Of a DNA stretch of 64,000 bases, positions 48,806 to 58,430 are shown piece by piece. Positions within the stretch are counted from its first letter, which is position 1. Every line of letters begins with the position of its first letter. Both the position numbers and the translations under genes were made by a program. The notes below the pieces were generated by a model, which saw only the letters and a program-made list of their open reading frames with translations, had not been told where the DNA came from and did no database searches. The stretch is from positions 265,863-329,862 of the forward strand of contig UBQX01000003.1 in NCBI GenBank assembly GCA_900467685.1. The letters run 5' to 3'. Source of the stretch: Hyphomicrobiales bacterium (GTDB taxonomy: Bacteria > Pseudomonadota > Alphaproteobacteria > Rhizobiales > Rhizobiaceae).

Positions 48806-49414
48806 ATGCGGGCGGTGACATCGGTTGCTGAACTTCAGGCGCTTTACGGTGAGCCGGGCGAGGCGTCGCTGATCAAGGTGACGCCGTTCCTGACGCCGGA
48901 ATATCGGCGGATGCTCGAGGCTTCGCCCTTCGTGGCGCTGTCGACGGTGGGTCCGGAAGGCCTTGATTGCTCGCCCCGCGGCGATGCCGGCACGGTCATC
49001 CACATCGAGGACGAGCGGACGCTGATGCTGCCGGACTGGCGCGGCAACAACCGCATCGATTCGCTGGCGAATATCGTGCGGGACCCGCGCATCGCGCTGA
49101 TGTTCCTCATTCCCGGCTCCAACAATGCGATGCGGGTCAACGGCAAGGCGATTGTCACGGTCGATGAGGACGTCACGACACGCTTCACCATGGACGGGCG
49201 CCATCCGCGTTCGGTCGTGGTGATCTCGATCGAGGAAGTCTATCCGCAATGCGCCAGGGCGCTGATGCGGGCCGAGCTTTGGAACCCGGAGAAGCACCGC
49301 GATCCGAAGTCGCTGCCCTCGATTGGCGACATGATGCAGACGATCAAGGCCGGTTTCGACGGCGCCGCCTATGACAAGGAATGGCCGGCACGTGCGCGTT
49401 CCAGCATGTGGTGA
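48806..49414 (+). CDS. Pyridoxamine 5'-phosphate oxidase-fold FMN-binding protein (MSMEG_1061-like)
   Basis: 202 residues from ATG 48806, preceded by GAGAGGAGG. FVALSTVGPEGLDCSPRGDAGTVIHIEDERTLMLPDWRGNNRIDSLANIVRDPRIALMFLIPGSNNAMRVNGKA is the split-barrel flavin-binding block. Members bind FMN, F420 or haem and reduce small molecules; the subfamily's substrate is unknown. Nothing in the neighbours fixes its role. Confidence 0.85.
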   Translation: MRAVTSVAELQALYGEPGEASLIKVTPFLTPEYRRMLEASPFVALSTVGPEGLDCSPRGDAGTVIHIEDERTLMLPDWRGNNRIDSLANIVRDPRIALMFLIPGSNNAMRVNGKAIVTVDEDVTTRFTMDGRHPRSVVVISIEEVYPQCARALMRAELWNPEKHRDPKSLPSIGDMMQTIKAGFDGAAYDKEWPARARSSMW

Positions 49415-49537
49415 CGGTTTCGTACGCATTCGCTTACGAATAGTTTAGCCTGTTGTGAAAGACAGTCTTAACGCCTTCACTGTAACCATTTGAGACGAAT
49501 TTGACCGAATTTTGTCTCAAGTGCATTCGGAGGCTCC

Positions 49538-51505
49538 ATGAACCGCCTGAAACTGTCCGTCCATCGTCCGAGCATCCGGACCGGCCTCATTGCCGCGATC
49601 GGGAGCCTTGCGATTGTTTCGGGCGTCATCGCGACGGGCGCCGTCATGTCCATGAAGAGCATGGACCAGCGTTTCGAACTGCTGGCGACGACGTCCATGT
49701 CCGGGTTGTCCATGTCGAAGGATATCGATCTGGCGGCGGTGAAGCTGCGTGAGGCCTATGGCCAGCATCTGCTGGCCGCCGACAAGCCGGCCAAGGCGGA
49801 GGTCGAGAAGACGATTGCGGCAATCAACGACAAGCTGACCGCGACGCTGAAGGCCTATTCCGAATTCCTCGGCGAGGGCGGCGACAAGGCTGCGGTGGCG
49901 GAACTCGACAAGCAGCTGACGGCCTATAACAAGATGGGCAAGACGCTGCTCTTTTATTCGACGCAGGGCAAGGACCAGAATGCCCGCATGTATCTCGGTT
50001 CGATGAGCGGCATCGGCAACACGCTGTCGAGGATCACCGGCGATATCGTGGCTTCCGGCCAGAAGGCTGCCGAGCAGAGCGGCGCGGAGGCGGGTGCGGC
50101 CACCGCCCGCATGATCCTGATCGCCGAACTGCTTGCGGGCTTTGCCGCCGCCGTGGCGCTTGCCGCCGGCGTCTTCGTGGTGCGCGGCATCGCGCTGCCG
50201 ATTGGCCGCATCACCAAGTCGATGCGTGATCTGGCAGCGGGCGACACGGCCTCCACCATTCCCTTCGCCGGTCGCGGCGATGAGATCGGCGCGATGGCCG
50301 GTGCCGTCGAAGTCTTCCGCCAGGCGGCGATTACCAACAAGGAATTGGGGCGCGAGGCTGAAGAGGCCCGCCGGCGCGCCGAGGCTGAACGGCTGGAGGC
50401 CGAGCGGCAGGCCGAAGCCAACGCCGCCGAGCGGCTGCGCATTGCGACCTCGGGACTGGCGACCGCCTTGCAGCGGCTTGCCAATGGCGACCTCGGCTTC
50501 CAGATCGAGGAGGCCTTTGCGCCTGATTTCGAACAGCTGCGTCATGACTTCAACACGTCTGTCCGCCAGCTGTCCGAGACGCTGGCCGAGATTTCCAACG
50601 CCGTTGGCGCGGTTGAAAGCGGCAGCCACGAGATTGCCTCCGGCGCCAACGACCTGTCGCGCCGCACCGAGCAACAGGCCGCCTCGCTGGAAGAGACTGC
50701 CGCAGCGCTGGACGAGATCACCGTCAATGTCGGCAATTCCGCCCGCCGCACCGAGGATGCCCGCACGGTTGCCGGACGCGCCAACCAGTCGGCGCTGACC
50801 TCGAGCAAGGTCGTGGCGGATGCCGAGGAAGCGATGCGCCGCATCGAGGAGTCCTCCAGGCAGATTTCCAACATCATCGGCGTCATCGACGAGATCGCCT
50901 TCCAGACGAACCTTCTGGCGCTCAACGCCGGTGTCGAGGCCGCGCGCGCCGGGGAAGCCGGCAAGGGCTTCGCGGTTGTTGCCATGGAAGTGCGCGAGCT
51001 GGCCGGGCGTTCCGCCAATGCGGCCAAGGAAATCAAGACGCTGATCAAGAATTCGGCCACGGAAGTGAACGCCGGCGTCAAGCTCGTGCGCGAGACCGGC
51101 ACGGCGCTGAACGAGATCGGCGGCTTCATCGTCGAGATCAACGGCCATATGGAAGCCATTGCCATGTCGGCCAAGGAACAGTCGACGGGCCTGGGCGAAG
51201 TCAACAGCGCCGTCAACCAGATGGACCAGACGACGCAGCAGAACGCCGCGATGGTGGAGGAATCCACCGCCGCTTCGGCAGCCCTTGCCCACGAGGCCCA
51301 AACGCTCCGCTCGCTCATCTCCAAATTCTCCTTCGGCGATATCCCGGTTTCCGCCACGCCCACCGCCATGCTGCGCCAGACGGCTGCTGCGATGGCGGCA
51401 CCCGCCCGCTCTGCCGCACCCCGCGCTGATGCGGCTCCTGTTCGTGTCGTCCGTGCGGGCTCCTCTGCCGCGCCGGCTGCTGCCGAGGGCTGGGAAGAGT
51501 TCTGA
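49538..51505 (+). CDS. Methyl-accepting chemotaxis protein
   Basis: 655 residues, GGAGG upstream. Two membrane helices (residues 14-34 and 190-212) border a four-helix-bundle ligand domain. A HAMP (LPIGRITKSMRDLAAGDTASTIPF) and a second HAMP-like stretch (TSGLATALQRLANGDLGFQI) lead to the signalling domain with the hairpin tip EIAFQTNLLALNAGVEAARAGEAGKGFAVVAMEVRELAGRSA. The protein ends GWEEF, resembling the NWETF-type pentapeptide that docks CheR/CheB. Ligand unknown. Confidence 0.93.
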   Translation: MNRLKLSVHRPSIRTGLIAAIGSLAIVSGVIATGAVMSMKSMDQRFELLATTSMSGLSMSKDIDLAAVKLREAYGQHLLAADKPAKAEVEKTIAAINDKLTATLKAYSEFLGEGGDKAAVAELDKQLTAYNKMGKTLLFYSTQGKDQNARMYLGSMSGIGNTLSRITGDIVASGQKAAEQSGAEAGAATARMILIAELLAGFAAAVALAAGVFVVRGIALPIGRITKSMRDLAAGDTASTIPFAGRGDEIGAMAGAVEVFRQAAITNKELGREAEEARRRAEAERLEAERQAEANAAERLRIATSGLATALQRLANGDLGFQIEEAFAPDFEQLRHDFNTSVRQLSETLAEISNAVGAVESGSHEIASGANDLSRRTEQQAASLEETAAALDEITVNVGNSARRTEDARTVAGRANQSALTSSKVVADAEEAMRRIEESSRQISNIIGVIDEIAFQTNLLALNAGVEAARAGEAGKGFAVVAMEVRELAGRSANAAKEIKTLIKNSATEVNAGVKLVRETGTALNEIGGFIVEINGHMEAIAMSAKEQSTGLGEVNSAVNQMDQTTQQNAAMVEESTAASAALAHEAQTLRSLISKFSFGDIPVSATPTAMLRQTAAAMAAPARSAAPRADAAPVRVVRAGSSAAPAAAEGWEEF

Positions 51506-51562
51506 GCGAGACGCTTCTTCCTCACGCTTGTCGGTGAGGATGCCCGGCGAGCGCGCCTCCTC

Positions 51563-51704
51563 CATTCTCCCCCCTTGAGGGGGAGATGCCCGGCAGGGCA
51601 GAGGGGGGTATGGTGCGTCATATTCAGTCCTCGTTGAGCGTTTTCCCCTGTGGCCCCCCTCTCTGTCAGCTTCGCTGACATCTCCCCCTCAAGGGGGGAG
51701 AGTG
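51563..51704. repeat. MITE-like inverted-repeat element (CTCCCCCTTGAGGGGGAG type)
   Basis: Left arm 51563-51607 (TTCTCCCCCCTTGAGGGG ... AGAGGGGGG) and right arm 51653-51704 are near reverse complements around a 45-base core. Each arm carries CCCTTGAGGGGGAGATG. Elements of this sequence are scattered in Rhizobiaceae genomes. Confidence 0.7.
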
Positions 51705-52199
51705 ACGGCGTGCCACACCAAAACCCTCGGGAAAAACCTCTCCCGAGTTCTCCTCCGGTCCTATCGCTCTTGCCCTTGTTTCTGGGCGCAAACTTCCGGA
51801 GAGCCACGCTGACGCGCCGCCCTGATTGAGTTTTAAAAATACGGCGGAGCGCCAGCGCGACCCGTCGAGATTACCGAGGGGAGCCTCATCCGACTCCATT
51901 CCCCAAGCGCGGGCCGCCTCGCTAAACCGCCTGCGGAGGCAGACGGGTTCTCTGGCGTAGCCAGGCCGCCGAGCTATTCGCAGCCCATCGGGGGAAACGT
52001 TTCATCGAGTTTTTTGCCTCAATGCCGCCCGCGCCCCCTGATGACATCCTCCGCACGTTACGAAGATTGCCACCAAGCTCTCCTCCCGCCTGAGCCCGTC
52101 GTCGCGGGCCCATCCGATGACGGGAGGGGTTTAGGATAAGGGGAGATGCGATAACGGGGAAATTGAGGGATGAAATTTTTTCGCAGCAGATCCCACGAA

Positions 52200-52345
52200 C
52201 TCCGTCATGCCGGACTTGATCCGGCATCCAGCGCGCGATGTCCATCGCGCGGGAGACTCGTTCTTTGCCGCGATGCGTGTTGAGGGTCTTCTCAGCCCGC
52301 AGACGCGGGCTGGCTGGATACCGGCTCAAGGCCGGTATGACGGAG
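52200..52345. repeat. MITE-like palindromic element (CGTCATGCCGGACTTGATCC type)
   Basis: The 33-base left end (52200-52232, CTCCGTCATGCCGGACTTGA...) and right end (52313-52345, GCTGGATACCGGCTCAAGGC...) are imperfect reverse complements. Inside are two further perfect hairpins: GCGCGATG/CATCGCGC and AGCCCGC/GCGGGCT. This is a very common proteobacterial dispersed repeat. Confidence 0.7.
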
Positions 52346-52368
52346 GAGAGGGTGGCTCCCGGAATGCC

Positions 52369-52704
52369 TCAAGCCATGCCGGCCGCCAATGCGCGGGCAG
52401 TGCCCGCCGGATCGGTGGCGATGACCCTGAGATAGGCGCGGGCAGGCTGGTCGGGTTCGGTGCGGCCCTGTTCCCAGTCGCGCAGGGTGCCGAGCGGGAT
52501 ATTGTAGCGGGCGGCAAACTCTTCCTGCGTCAGGCCCAGCGCACGTCGGATGACACGGACCTGCGGCATCCGCCGCGAGGGCGCCAGCTGCTCGGCGCTG
52601 GCGGGCGGATTGTCGGCATCGGCGAGCGCATTCGCGACCGCCTCAGCGTCCGTAATGGCGTCGAGGGTAGTCCAGTCGGTTTCAGCGGCTTTACCATCGT
52701 GCAT
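52369..52704 (-). CDS. Orphan HTH antitoxin-type regulator (partner of BrnT-like toxins)
   Basis: 111 residues from ATG 52704. An acidic N-terminus leads to PSRRMPQVRVIRRALGLTQEEFAARYNIPLGTLRDWEQGRTEPDQPARAYLRVIATDP, a Cro/C1-type HTH of the sort that follows brnT-like toxin genes. Its start overlaps the end of a degraded toxin frame (52691-52762), as in intact pairs. Without toxin it would only repress its own promoter or be decaying. Confidence 0.75.
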   Translation of the reverse strand: MHDGKAAETDWTTLDAITDAEAVANALADADNPPASAEQLAPSRRMPQVRVIRRALGLTQEEFAARYNIPLGTLRDWEQGRTEPDQPARAYLRVIATDPAGTARALAAGMA

Positions 52705-52762
52705 GTTCGTATTCCCGCCGTTCAATTGGCGTCGCCTTTCGGACGGGGATGATAAGCGTCAT
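52691..52762 (-). pseudogene. C-terminal remnant of a BrnT-like toxin gene
   Basis: Reading the minus strand from 52762 gives MTLIIPVRKATPIERREYEHARW and then a stop at 52691, ending inside the start of the HTH gene. This closely follows the conserved BrnT tail (IIS-A-R-KAT-RERREYE). Nothing resembling the rest of the toxin lies upstream, so the gene has been cut to its last two dozen codons. Short match; judged by eye. Confidence 0.5.
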
Positions 52763-52819
52763 TGAAGACGTCGCGTGGGAGGTTATGGCTGACGCTTTGC
52801 TTCGTCAGGTTTGATGTTG

Positions 52820-53434
52820 TCAAGGGTTGCTAACTTTTGGCCCCTGCTCGTCAGGGCCCCCCTGAAGTTTTGGCTCGTATTGATGAATTCTATCTGACAA
52901 ATAGTATATTGAGAAAAGCGTGACCGAAATGAGATTTATTATACAAAATAATAGAATAAATAGCGCGATCCAAGAGGATACAACTCCAACCTCGAATTTG
53001 TTTAAATTAAGTCCTTTTATAAATTCGAGGGTTGGGCGCATGTAAACAGAAAATACAGATATTGAAAATAGGGATATACTCATAAAAGATAAGTATCCAA
53101 ACTGAAGCGACAGAAATTGACGCCTTGTTGGATTTTCGCGGTTGTCAGTGCCCAATACACGAATGAGATCGCCGGGCATTTTGTTATCCAAAGAGGTTAT
53201 TGGAAACGCGGAAACCGCTGTGAGAGCAGCGATATAGAACCCGGCTAGGGCTCCGAGCAGCGGAATAATTAGATTTAACAGCCCATCAGATTTTAGTAGG
53301 CCTGTGGAATCATAGAAAAATATTCGAACACAAAAAACCAACGCCGCAAGCGATGCAGGAATCAGGATATCAATTATGAACTTTGTTCGGTGCCAAACTC
53401 GTAGATAGAGAAGTGGCCCAGTGAGCCTGTTCAT
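52820..53434 (-). CDS. Four-helix membrane protein of an AT-rich two-gene module
   Basis: 204 residues, basic N-terminus, with four predicted membrane helices: about 19-39 (FIIDILIPASLAALVFCVRIF), 52-78 (LNLIIPLLGALAGFYIAALTAVSAF), 109-131 and 153-176 (WIALFILLFCIINLISVTLFSIYYL). A cytosolic loop after helix 2 contains MPGDLIRVLGTDNRENPTRRQFL. Codon use is AT-rich and unlike the flanks. Its start overlaps the stop of the upstream gene by 4 bases, so the two form one unit. No known family; an ion-leak effector is possible. Confidence 0.65.
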   Translation of the reverse strand: MNRLTGPLLYLRVWHRTKFIIDILIPASLAALVFCVRIFFYDSTGLLKSDGLLNLIIPLLGALAGFYIAALTAVSAFPITSLDNKMPGDLIRVLGTDNRENPTRRQFLSLQFGYLSFMSISLFSISVFSVYMRPTLEFIKGLNLNKFEVGVVSSWIALFILLFCIINLISVTLFSIYYLSDRIHQYEPKLQGGPDEQGPKVSNP

Positions 53435-54354
53435 TTCAAAAGACTCATCATCTTAGCTTGAATTTCTCTGTTAATAATGCTCGTGCATTGTGGCACGGCG
53501 GTGTCAAGCGTAACGCGTTCTACCCTTCCATAAAGCGCATCGCCAGCGTCCGCTCTCGCAGTTCCAAGGGACACGGTCTTTCGCTCTTTGTTGGAATTGA
53601 TCCATTTTACGCGCATATCGAAATAGCCTTTCGAGTTTGCCACGATTTTTAGTTTGTTCAAGATATCTTTCGCCTTCTCCCCGGTGGGCCGGCCTTCTAT
53701 CTTTATAGTCGTCGTTGTTTTCTTTTCTTCCAAGTTTTCGATCGTATCAAATCCACTCGCTGAATTGTATTTGGTCACTTCGACCTCGGTGAGGTAGCCG
53801 CCAGACTTAAGTGACTTAATTAATTGTTCACTTTGTTTGATGATGAGCGTGGGAACTGGCCAAGTTTTTTGTTGTTTTTTGTTTTCATTCTCAAACGTGT
53901 ATGAACTCGCATTTTTAAATACACTTCTCAGGAAGGGGTCTAGCAACGTCCGTCCTACTCCCGGTACATCTTCGAGCAGGGCAGCATAGAGTCCGCTGGG
54001 AAATTCCCGTTTCAGGCTAAATATGAGGTGAGCTGAAATTGCTACGCCTTCGCCTTCAAGCTTCGTTTCTGCCCGAAGGGTTCCCTTTTGCAGATCGGCG
54101 AAAACGGGATCTGCTCCGCGCTTATCGGCATAACTAATGAGTAAGGTAGCGATTTGTTTATCTTGGTCGATTTCGACCTGATTTAATCGAACGGCCGCCT
54201 GATCGTTGTCAATAAGTTTGACAAAAGGTTCGATACCATTCTCGATTTCCACCGAACGCAAAATGCCGTCTAGCGGAATATGTTCTATTTTTTCGTGATG
54301 TGGTTTTAGAATTGTGTCGAAGAAAAGTATATTGCGTACGGTGGATTCAAGCAT
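53431..54354 (-). CDS. Cytosolic protein of an AT-rich two-gene module, unknown function
   Basis: 307 residues without signal or membrane segments. Features include a middle block GEGVAISAHLIFSLKREFPSGLYAALLEDVPGVGRTLLDPFLRSVFKNA and a Lys/Thr-rich C-terminal part (EEKKTTTTIKIEGRPTGEKAKDIL ... VERVTLDTAVPQCTSIINREIQAKMMSLL). No catalytic motif is evident. The ATG at 54354 follows an AT-rich promoter-like region. Coupled with the downstream membrane protein. The order of a soluble protein followed by a four-helix protein recalls RexA-RexB and similar exclusion systems, but no clear identity is visible. Confidence 0.65.
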   Translation of the reverse strand: MLESTVRNILFFDTILKPHHEKIEHIPLDGILRSVEIENGIEPFVKLIDNDQAAVRLNQVEIDQDKQIATLLISYADKRGADPVFADLQKGTLRAETKLEGEGVAISAHLIFSLKREFPSGLYAALLEDVPGVGRTLLDPFLRSVFKNASSYTFENENKKQQKTWPVPTLIIKQSEQLIKSLKSGGYLTEVEVTKYNSASGFDTIENLEEKKTTTTIKIEGRPTGEKAKDILNKLKIVANSKGYFDMRVKWINSNKERKTVSLGTARADAGDALYGRVERVTLDTAVPQCTSIINREIQAKMMSLLK

Positions 54355-54419
54355 TTTTCGCGACGTCTTTAGGTTGTTTCGTCAACCATTTTTGTCACAA
54401 AACGTTATTTAGATATATA

Positions 54420-54447
54420 GAAAAAGGCCGCGCTAGCGGCCTTTTCC
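54420..54447. terminator. Bidirectional terminator, serves nrdJ
   Basis: AAGGCCGC-GCTA-GCGGCCTT (54424-54443) with A-rich left and T-rich right flanks. On the minus strand it lies 18 bases after the nrdJ stop and is followed by T tracts. Confidence 0.8.
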
Positions 54448-54461
54448 TCATTATTGTCTCC

Positions 54462-57400
54462 TCAGCTGCACCCGCTGGTCGCACCACACGTGTCGCACTT
54501 TTCACAAGTCCCATTCCGGACCATCGTGAAGTTCTGGCATTCGGAGCACATGTTGCCCGTATACCCCTGCATCATCGACTTCATGCGGCGGTCGGCTTCG
54601 ACCTTCTTGGCGTCCGACTTGGCGGCGGCGGCGTCCGCTGCGGCCTTGTCGGAGAAGAGGGCGGTGATTTCGACCTGCGGCGCCTCTTCGGCGATTTCCT
54701 CGGCGAATTCGGCGGCGCGTTCTTCGTAGTCACGCTTGAAGCTGGTGGCGGCGTCTTCGGACGCCACCGCTTCGATCTTGCGGGCGGCTGAGCCCGAGAA
54801 GGCCATGACGTTCGACGCGCGAGCGGTGGCAGGCGCTGCGGTTGCGGCACCCTTCGGCTCGGAGAGGGGCGCGTGGCCGCCGGCGACGAGGACCGGCTTG
54901 TGGCCGCGGGTCCAGCCCGTGGAGATCAGGTTGGTCTTGCCTTCCTGGATGCCCTTGCCGAGCGCGGTGTTGCCGAAGTCGGACGTGTCGACATGGGCAA
55001 GGTCGTTGCGGTCGAGATAGGAGACGGCCAGTTCGCGGAAGACGTAGTCGAGGATCGACGTCGCCGACTTGATCGCGTCATTGCCCTGAACCATGCCGGC
55101 CGGCTCGAACTTGGTGAAGGTGAAGGCCTCCACATATTCCTCCAGCGGCACGCCATATTGCAGGCCGAGCGAGATCGCGATGGCGAAGTTGTTCATCATG
55201 GCGCGGAAGGCAGCGCCTTCCTTGTGCATGTCGATGAAGATTTCGCCGAGGCGGCCGTCGCCGAATTCGCCGGTGCGGAGATAGACCTTGTGACCGCCGA
55301 CGACGGCCTTCTGGGTGTAGCCCTGGCGGCGGTTCGGCAGCTTTTCGCGGTCGCGGACAACCTTTTCGATGACGCGCTCGACGATCTTCTCGGTGATCGT
55401 GACGGCCTGTGCTGCCTGCGGCTGCTGGATCAGGTCTTCCAGTGCATCCTCGTCACCCTCGTCCTCGATCAGCGAGGCGTTGAGCGGCTGGGAGAGCTTG
55501 GAGCCATCGCGATACAGCGCGTTGGCCTTGAGGCCGAGCTTCCAGGACAGCATGTAGGCCGAGCCGCAATCCTCAACGGTTGCCTCGTTCGGCATGTTGA
55601 TCGTCTTGGAGATCGCGCCAGAGATGAAGGGCTGGGCCGCCGCCATCATGCGGATGTGGCTTTCGACCGAGAGGTAGCGCTTGCCGATCTTGCCGCAGGG
55701 GTTGGCGCAATCGAAGACGGGCAGGTGCTCCACTTTAAGGAACGGTGCGCCTTCCAGCGTCATCGCGCCGCAAACGTGCACGTTGGCTGCTTCAATGTCC
55801 TTCTTCGAGAAGCCGATATGCTCGAGCAGGTTGAAGCTCATGTCGGAGAGCTGGTCGTCGGTGACCTTCAGCGTCATCTTCAGGAAGTCGGCGCCGAGCG
55901 TCCACTGGTTGAAGACGAACTTGATGTCGAAGGCAGCCTTCAGCGCGCCGTTGACGGCCTCGATCTTCTCGTCCGTGAAGCCCTTGGCGCGGAGCGTCGA
56001 AGGGTTGACGCCCGGAGCCTGGTTCAGGTTGCCATGGCCGACGGCATAGGCGTCGATTTCGGCGATCTGACTTTCGGAATATCCGAGCGTGCGGAGCGCT
56101 TCCGGAACCGCCGCGTTGATGATCTTGAAGTAGCCGCCGCCGGCGAGCTTCTTGAACTTGACGAGCGCGAAGTCGGGCTCGATGCCGGTCGTGTCGCAAT
56201 CCATGACGAGGCCGATCGTGCCGGTCGGGGCGATGACCGAGACCTGGGCGTTGCGGTAGCCGTGCTTTTCGCCGAGCTCCAGCGCCTTGTCCCAGGCGGC
56301 AGTGGCATGGGAGATCAGGTCCGCATCCGGGCATTCGCCGTGGATGAGGGCCACCGGGTTGACCGAGAGCGCTTCATAGCCGGTGGTCTGGCCGTGGGCG
56401 GCGCGGCGGTGGTTGCGGATGACGCGCAGCATGTTGTCGCGGTTCGGCGCATAGCCCGGGAAGGGGCCGAGTTCCGAGGCGATTTCGGCGGACGTCGCAT
56501 AGGAGACGCCGGTCATGATGGCGGTGAGTGCCCCTGCGATGGCGCGGCCTTCGGCGCTGTCATAGGGAATGCCGGACGACATCAGCAGGCCGCCGATATT
56601 GGCGTAGCCGAGGCCGAGCGTGCGGTATTCGTAGGAGAGTTCGGCAATGCGGCGCGACGGGAACTGCGCCATCATGACCGAGACTTCGAGGACCAGCGTC
56701 CACAGGCGAACGGCATGCTCGTAGGCGGCAATGTCGATCTTCTTGGTGGCTGCGTCCTTGAACTGCATCAGGTTAAGGGACGCAAGGTTGCAGGCCGTGT
56801 CGTCGAGGAACATGTATTCCGAGCACGGATTCGAGGCGCGGATCGAGCCCGCGGCCGGCGAGGTGTGCCAGTCGTTCATCGTCGTGTTGAAGTGGATGCC
56901 CGGATCGGCGGACGCCCAGGCGGCGTAGGAGACCTGTTCCCAGAGTTCGCGGGCCTTCAGCGTCTTGACGACCTTGCCATCCTTGCGGGCGGTCAGGTTC
57001 CAAGTGCCATCGGCCTCGACGGCGCGCAGGAAGTCGTCCTTGACCGAGATCGAGTTATTGGAGTTCTGGCCGGAGACGGTGAGGTAAGCTTCCGAATCCC
57101 AGTCCGTGTCATAGGTCTTGAATTCGAGATCCTTGTAGCCCTGCTGGGCGAACTGGATGACGCGCTTGACGTAGTTTTCCGGAACGGAAGCCTTCTTGGC
57201 GGCGCGGATTTCGCGCTTGAGGGCCGGGTTCTCGTTGGGGTCGAAGCAGGCGCCGTTTTCGGCTTCGCAATTGACGCAGGCCTTCATGATCGCCTTGAGG
57301 TGCTTGGCGACGATCTTGGAGCCGGTCACAAGGGCGGCAACCTTCTGCTCTTCCTTGACCTTCCAGTTGATATATTCCTCGATATCCGGGTGGTCGATAT

Positions 57401-58250
57401 CGACCACGACCATCTTGGCCGCACGGCGGGTCGTGCCGCCCGACTTGATGGCGCCGGCGGCGCGGTCGCCGATCTTCAGGAAGGACATGAGGCCGGAGGA
57501 ACGGCCGCCGCCCGAAAGCTTTTCGCCCGAGCCGCGCAGGTTCGAGAAGTTGGAGCCGGTGCCGGAGCCATACTTGAAGAGACGGGCTTCACGCACCCAC
57601 AGATCCATGATGCCGCCTTCATTGACCAGATCGTCCTCGACGGACTGGATGAAGCAGGCATGCGGCTGCGGATGTTCGTAAGCGGACTTGGACTGCGTCA
57701 GCTTGCCGGTGAAGGGGTCGACATAGAAATGGCCTTGGCCGGGGCCGTCGATGCCATAGGCCCAATGCAGGCCGGTGTTGAACCATTGCGGGGAATTGGG
57801 GGCAACGCGCTGCGTGGCGAGCATGTAGGCCAGCTCGTCGCGGAAGGCGAGCGCATCTTCTTCCGATGTGAAATACTTGCCCTTCCAGCCCCAATAGGTC
57901 CAGGTGCCGGCCAGACGATCGAAGACCTGACGCGCATCGGTCTCCGCGCCATAGCGCTCACCTTCGGGAAGCGCCTTCAGCGCCTTTTCGTCAGCCACGG
58001 AGCGCCACAGCCACGAAGGAACATTGTTCTCTTCGACCTTCTTCAGGCGCGCAGGCACGCCGGCCTTGCGGAAATACTTCTGCGCCAGAACGTCGGTCGC
58101 GACCTGAGAGAACTGGGCCGGAACATCGATATCGGCAGCGCGGAAGACGATCGAGCCGTCGGGATTGCGGATTTCGCTGGTCGCCTGGCGGAAGGGAATT
58201 TCCGCGTAAGCCGACTGGCCTTCCTTGGTGAAACGACGTTCGATGCGCAT
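54462..58250 (-). CDS. nrdJ: Vitamin B12-dependent (class II) ribonucleotide reductase
   Basis: 1262 residues from ATG 58250 ([21 protein letters not shown]). It reduces ribonucleotides to deoxyribonucleotides with adenosylcobalamin, with or without oxygen. Catalytic blocks: [82 protein letters not shown]. The C-terminal tail [28 protein letters not shown] holds the redox-active and probably zinc-binding cysteines. Upstream are two NrdR boxes but no visible cobalamin riboswitch. Confidence 0.97.
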   Translation of the reverse strand: MRIERRFTKEGQSAYAEIPFRQATSEIRNPDGSIVFRAADIDVPAQFSQVATDVLAQKYFRKAGVPARLKKVEENNVPSWLWRSVADEKALKALPEGERYGAETDARQVFDRLAGTWTYWGWKGKYFTSEEDALAFRDELAYMLATQRVAPNSPQWFNTGLHWAYGIDGPGQGHFYVDPFTGKLTQSKSAYEHPQPHACFIQSVEDDLVNEGGIMDLWVREARLFKYGSGTGSNFSNLRGSGEKLSGGGRSSGLMSFLKIGDRAAGAIKSGGTTRRAAKMVVVDIDHPDIEEYINWKVKEEQKVAALVTGSKIVAKHLKAIMKACVNCEAENGACFDPNENPALKREIRAAKKASVPENYVKRVIQFAQQGYKDLEFKTYDTDWDSEAYLTVSGQNSNNSISVKDDFLRAVEADGTWNLTARKDGKVVKTLKARELWEQVSYAAWASADPGIHFNTTMNDWHTSPAAGSIRASNPCSEYMFLDDTACNLASLNLMQFKDAATKKIDIAAYEHAVRLWTLVLEVSVMMAQFPSRRIAELSYEYRTLGLGYANIGGLLMSSGIPYDSAEGRAIAGALTAIMTGVSYATSAEIASELGPFPGYAPNRDNMLRVIRNHRRAAHGQTTGYEALSVNPVALIHGECPDADLISHATAAWDKALELGEKHGYRNAQVSVIAPTGTIGLVMDCDTTGIEPDFALVKFKKLAGGGYFKIINAAVPEALRTLGYSESQIAEIDAYAVGHGNLNQAPGVNPSTLRAKGFTDEKIEAVNGALKAAFDIKFVFNQWTLGADFLKMTLKVTDDQLSDMSFNLLEHIGFSKKDIEAANVHVCGAMTLEGAPFLKVEHLPVFDCANPCGKIGKRYLSVESHIRMMAAAQPFISGAISKTINMPNEATVEDCGSAYMLSWKLGLKANALYRDGSKLSQPLNASLIEDEGDEDALEDLIQQPQAAQAVTITEKIVERVIEKVVRDREKLPNRRQGYTQKAVVGGHKVYLRTGEFGDGRLGEIFIDMHKEGAAFRAMMNNFAIAISLGLQYGVPLEEYVEAFTFTKFEPAGMVQGNDAIKSATSILDYVFRELAVSYLDRNDLAHVDTSDFGNTALGKGIQEGKTNLISTGWTRGHKPVLVAGGHAPLSEPKGAATAAPATARASNVMAFSGSAARKIEAVASEDAATSFKRDYEERAAEFAEEIAEEAPQVEITALFSDKAAADAAAAKSDAKKVEADRRMKSMMQGYTGNMCSECQNFTMVRNGTCEKCDTCGATSGCS

Positions 58251-58383
58251 CTTGTCAGTCCTTTTTCTACCGCTGCCTGCCGTCCCTAACCGCAGGCACA
58301 ATTTCTCTGTTCCGGCTTCGCGCTTGTTCGGCGCGCAGCCAGTCGCTCAGTCCCTGTCAAGCGGGTGAGACTCGTTGGTCCCG

Positions 58384-58430
58384 ACCCTGTATCTTGTGGT
58401 GAGGTTGGCTGCAAACGCTAAATATAGTGT
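58384..58430 (-). promoter_or_regulatory. Tandem NrdR boxes upstream of nrdJ
   Basis: ACGCTAAATATAGTGT at 58415-58430 fits the NrdR consensus (ACACTATATATAGTGT-like) closely, and ACCCTGTATCTTGTGG at 58384-58399 fits less well. Their starts are 31 bases apart, three helical turns, the usual NrdR spacing. They lie about 135-180 bases before the nrdJ start and overlap a TATATT -10-like sequence. Confidence 0.7.

Larger units (their letters stand above)
51506..52368. other. Gene-free, repeat-rich intergenic region
   Basis: About 860 bases without a real gene. It contains two MITE-like palindromic repeats (51563-51704 and 52200-52345). Frames here translate to strings such as WMPDQVRHDG, the usual artefact of these repeats. 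The middle (51840-52190) is low-information sequence with several partial hairpins. Confidence 0.65.

Noticed and set aside
49517..51565. Long open frame opposite the chemoreceptor gene
   Set aside because: Gly/Arg-rich mirror translation without any recognisable domain.
52207..52752. Protein-coding frames inside the palindromic repeat near 52.2 kb
   Set aside because: Translations are the known artefact of this dispersed repeat and run through hairpins without a ribosome site.
52820..54354. Kiwa defence system (KwaA/KwaB)
   Set aside because: A four-helix protein plus a 300-residue protein is similar in size, but the gene order is reversed and I see no KwaB-like sequence.
54873..58289. 1100-codon open frame opposite nrdJ
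   Set aside because: Mirror of nrdJ; composition atypical for protein and no start signal.
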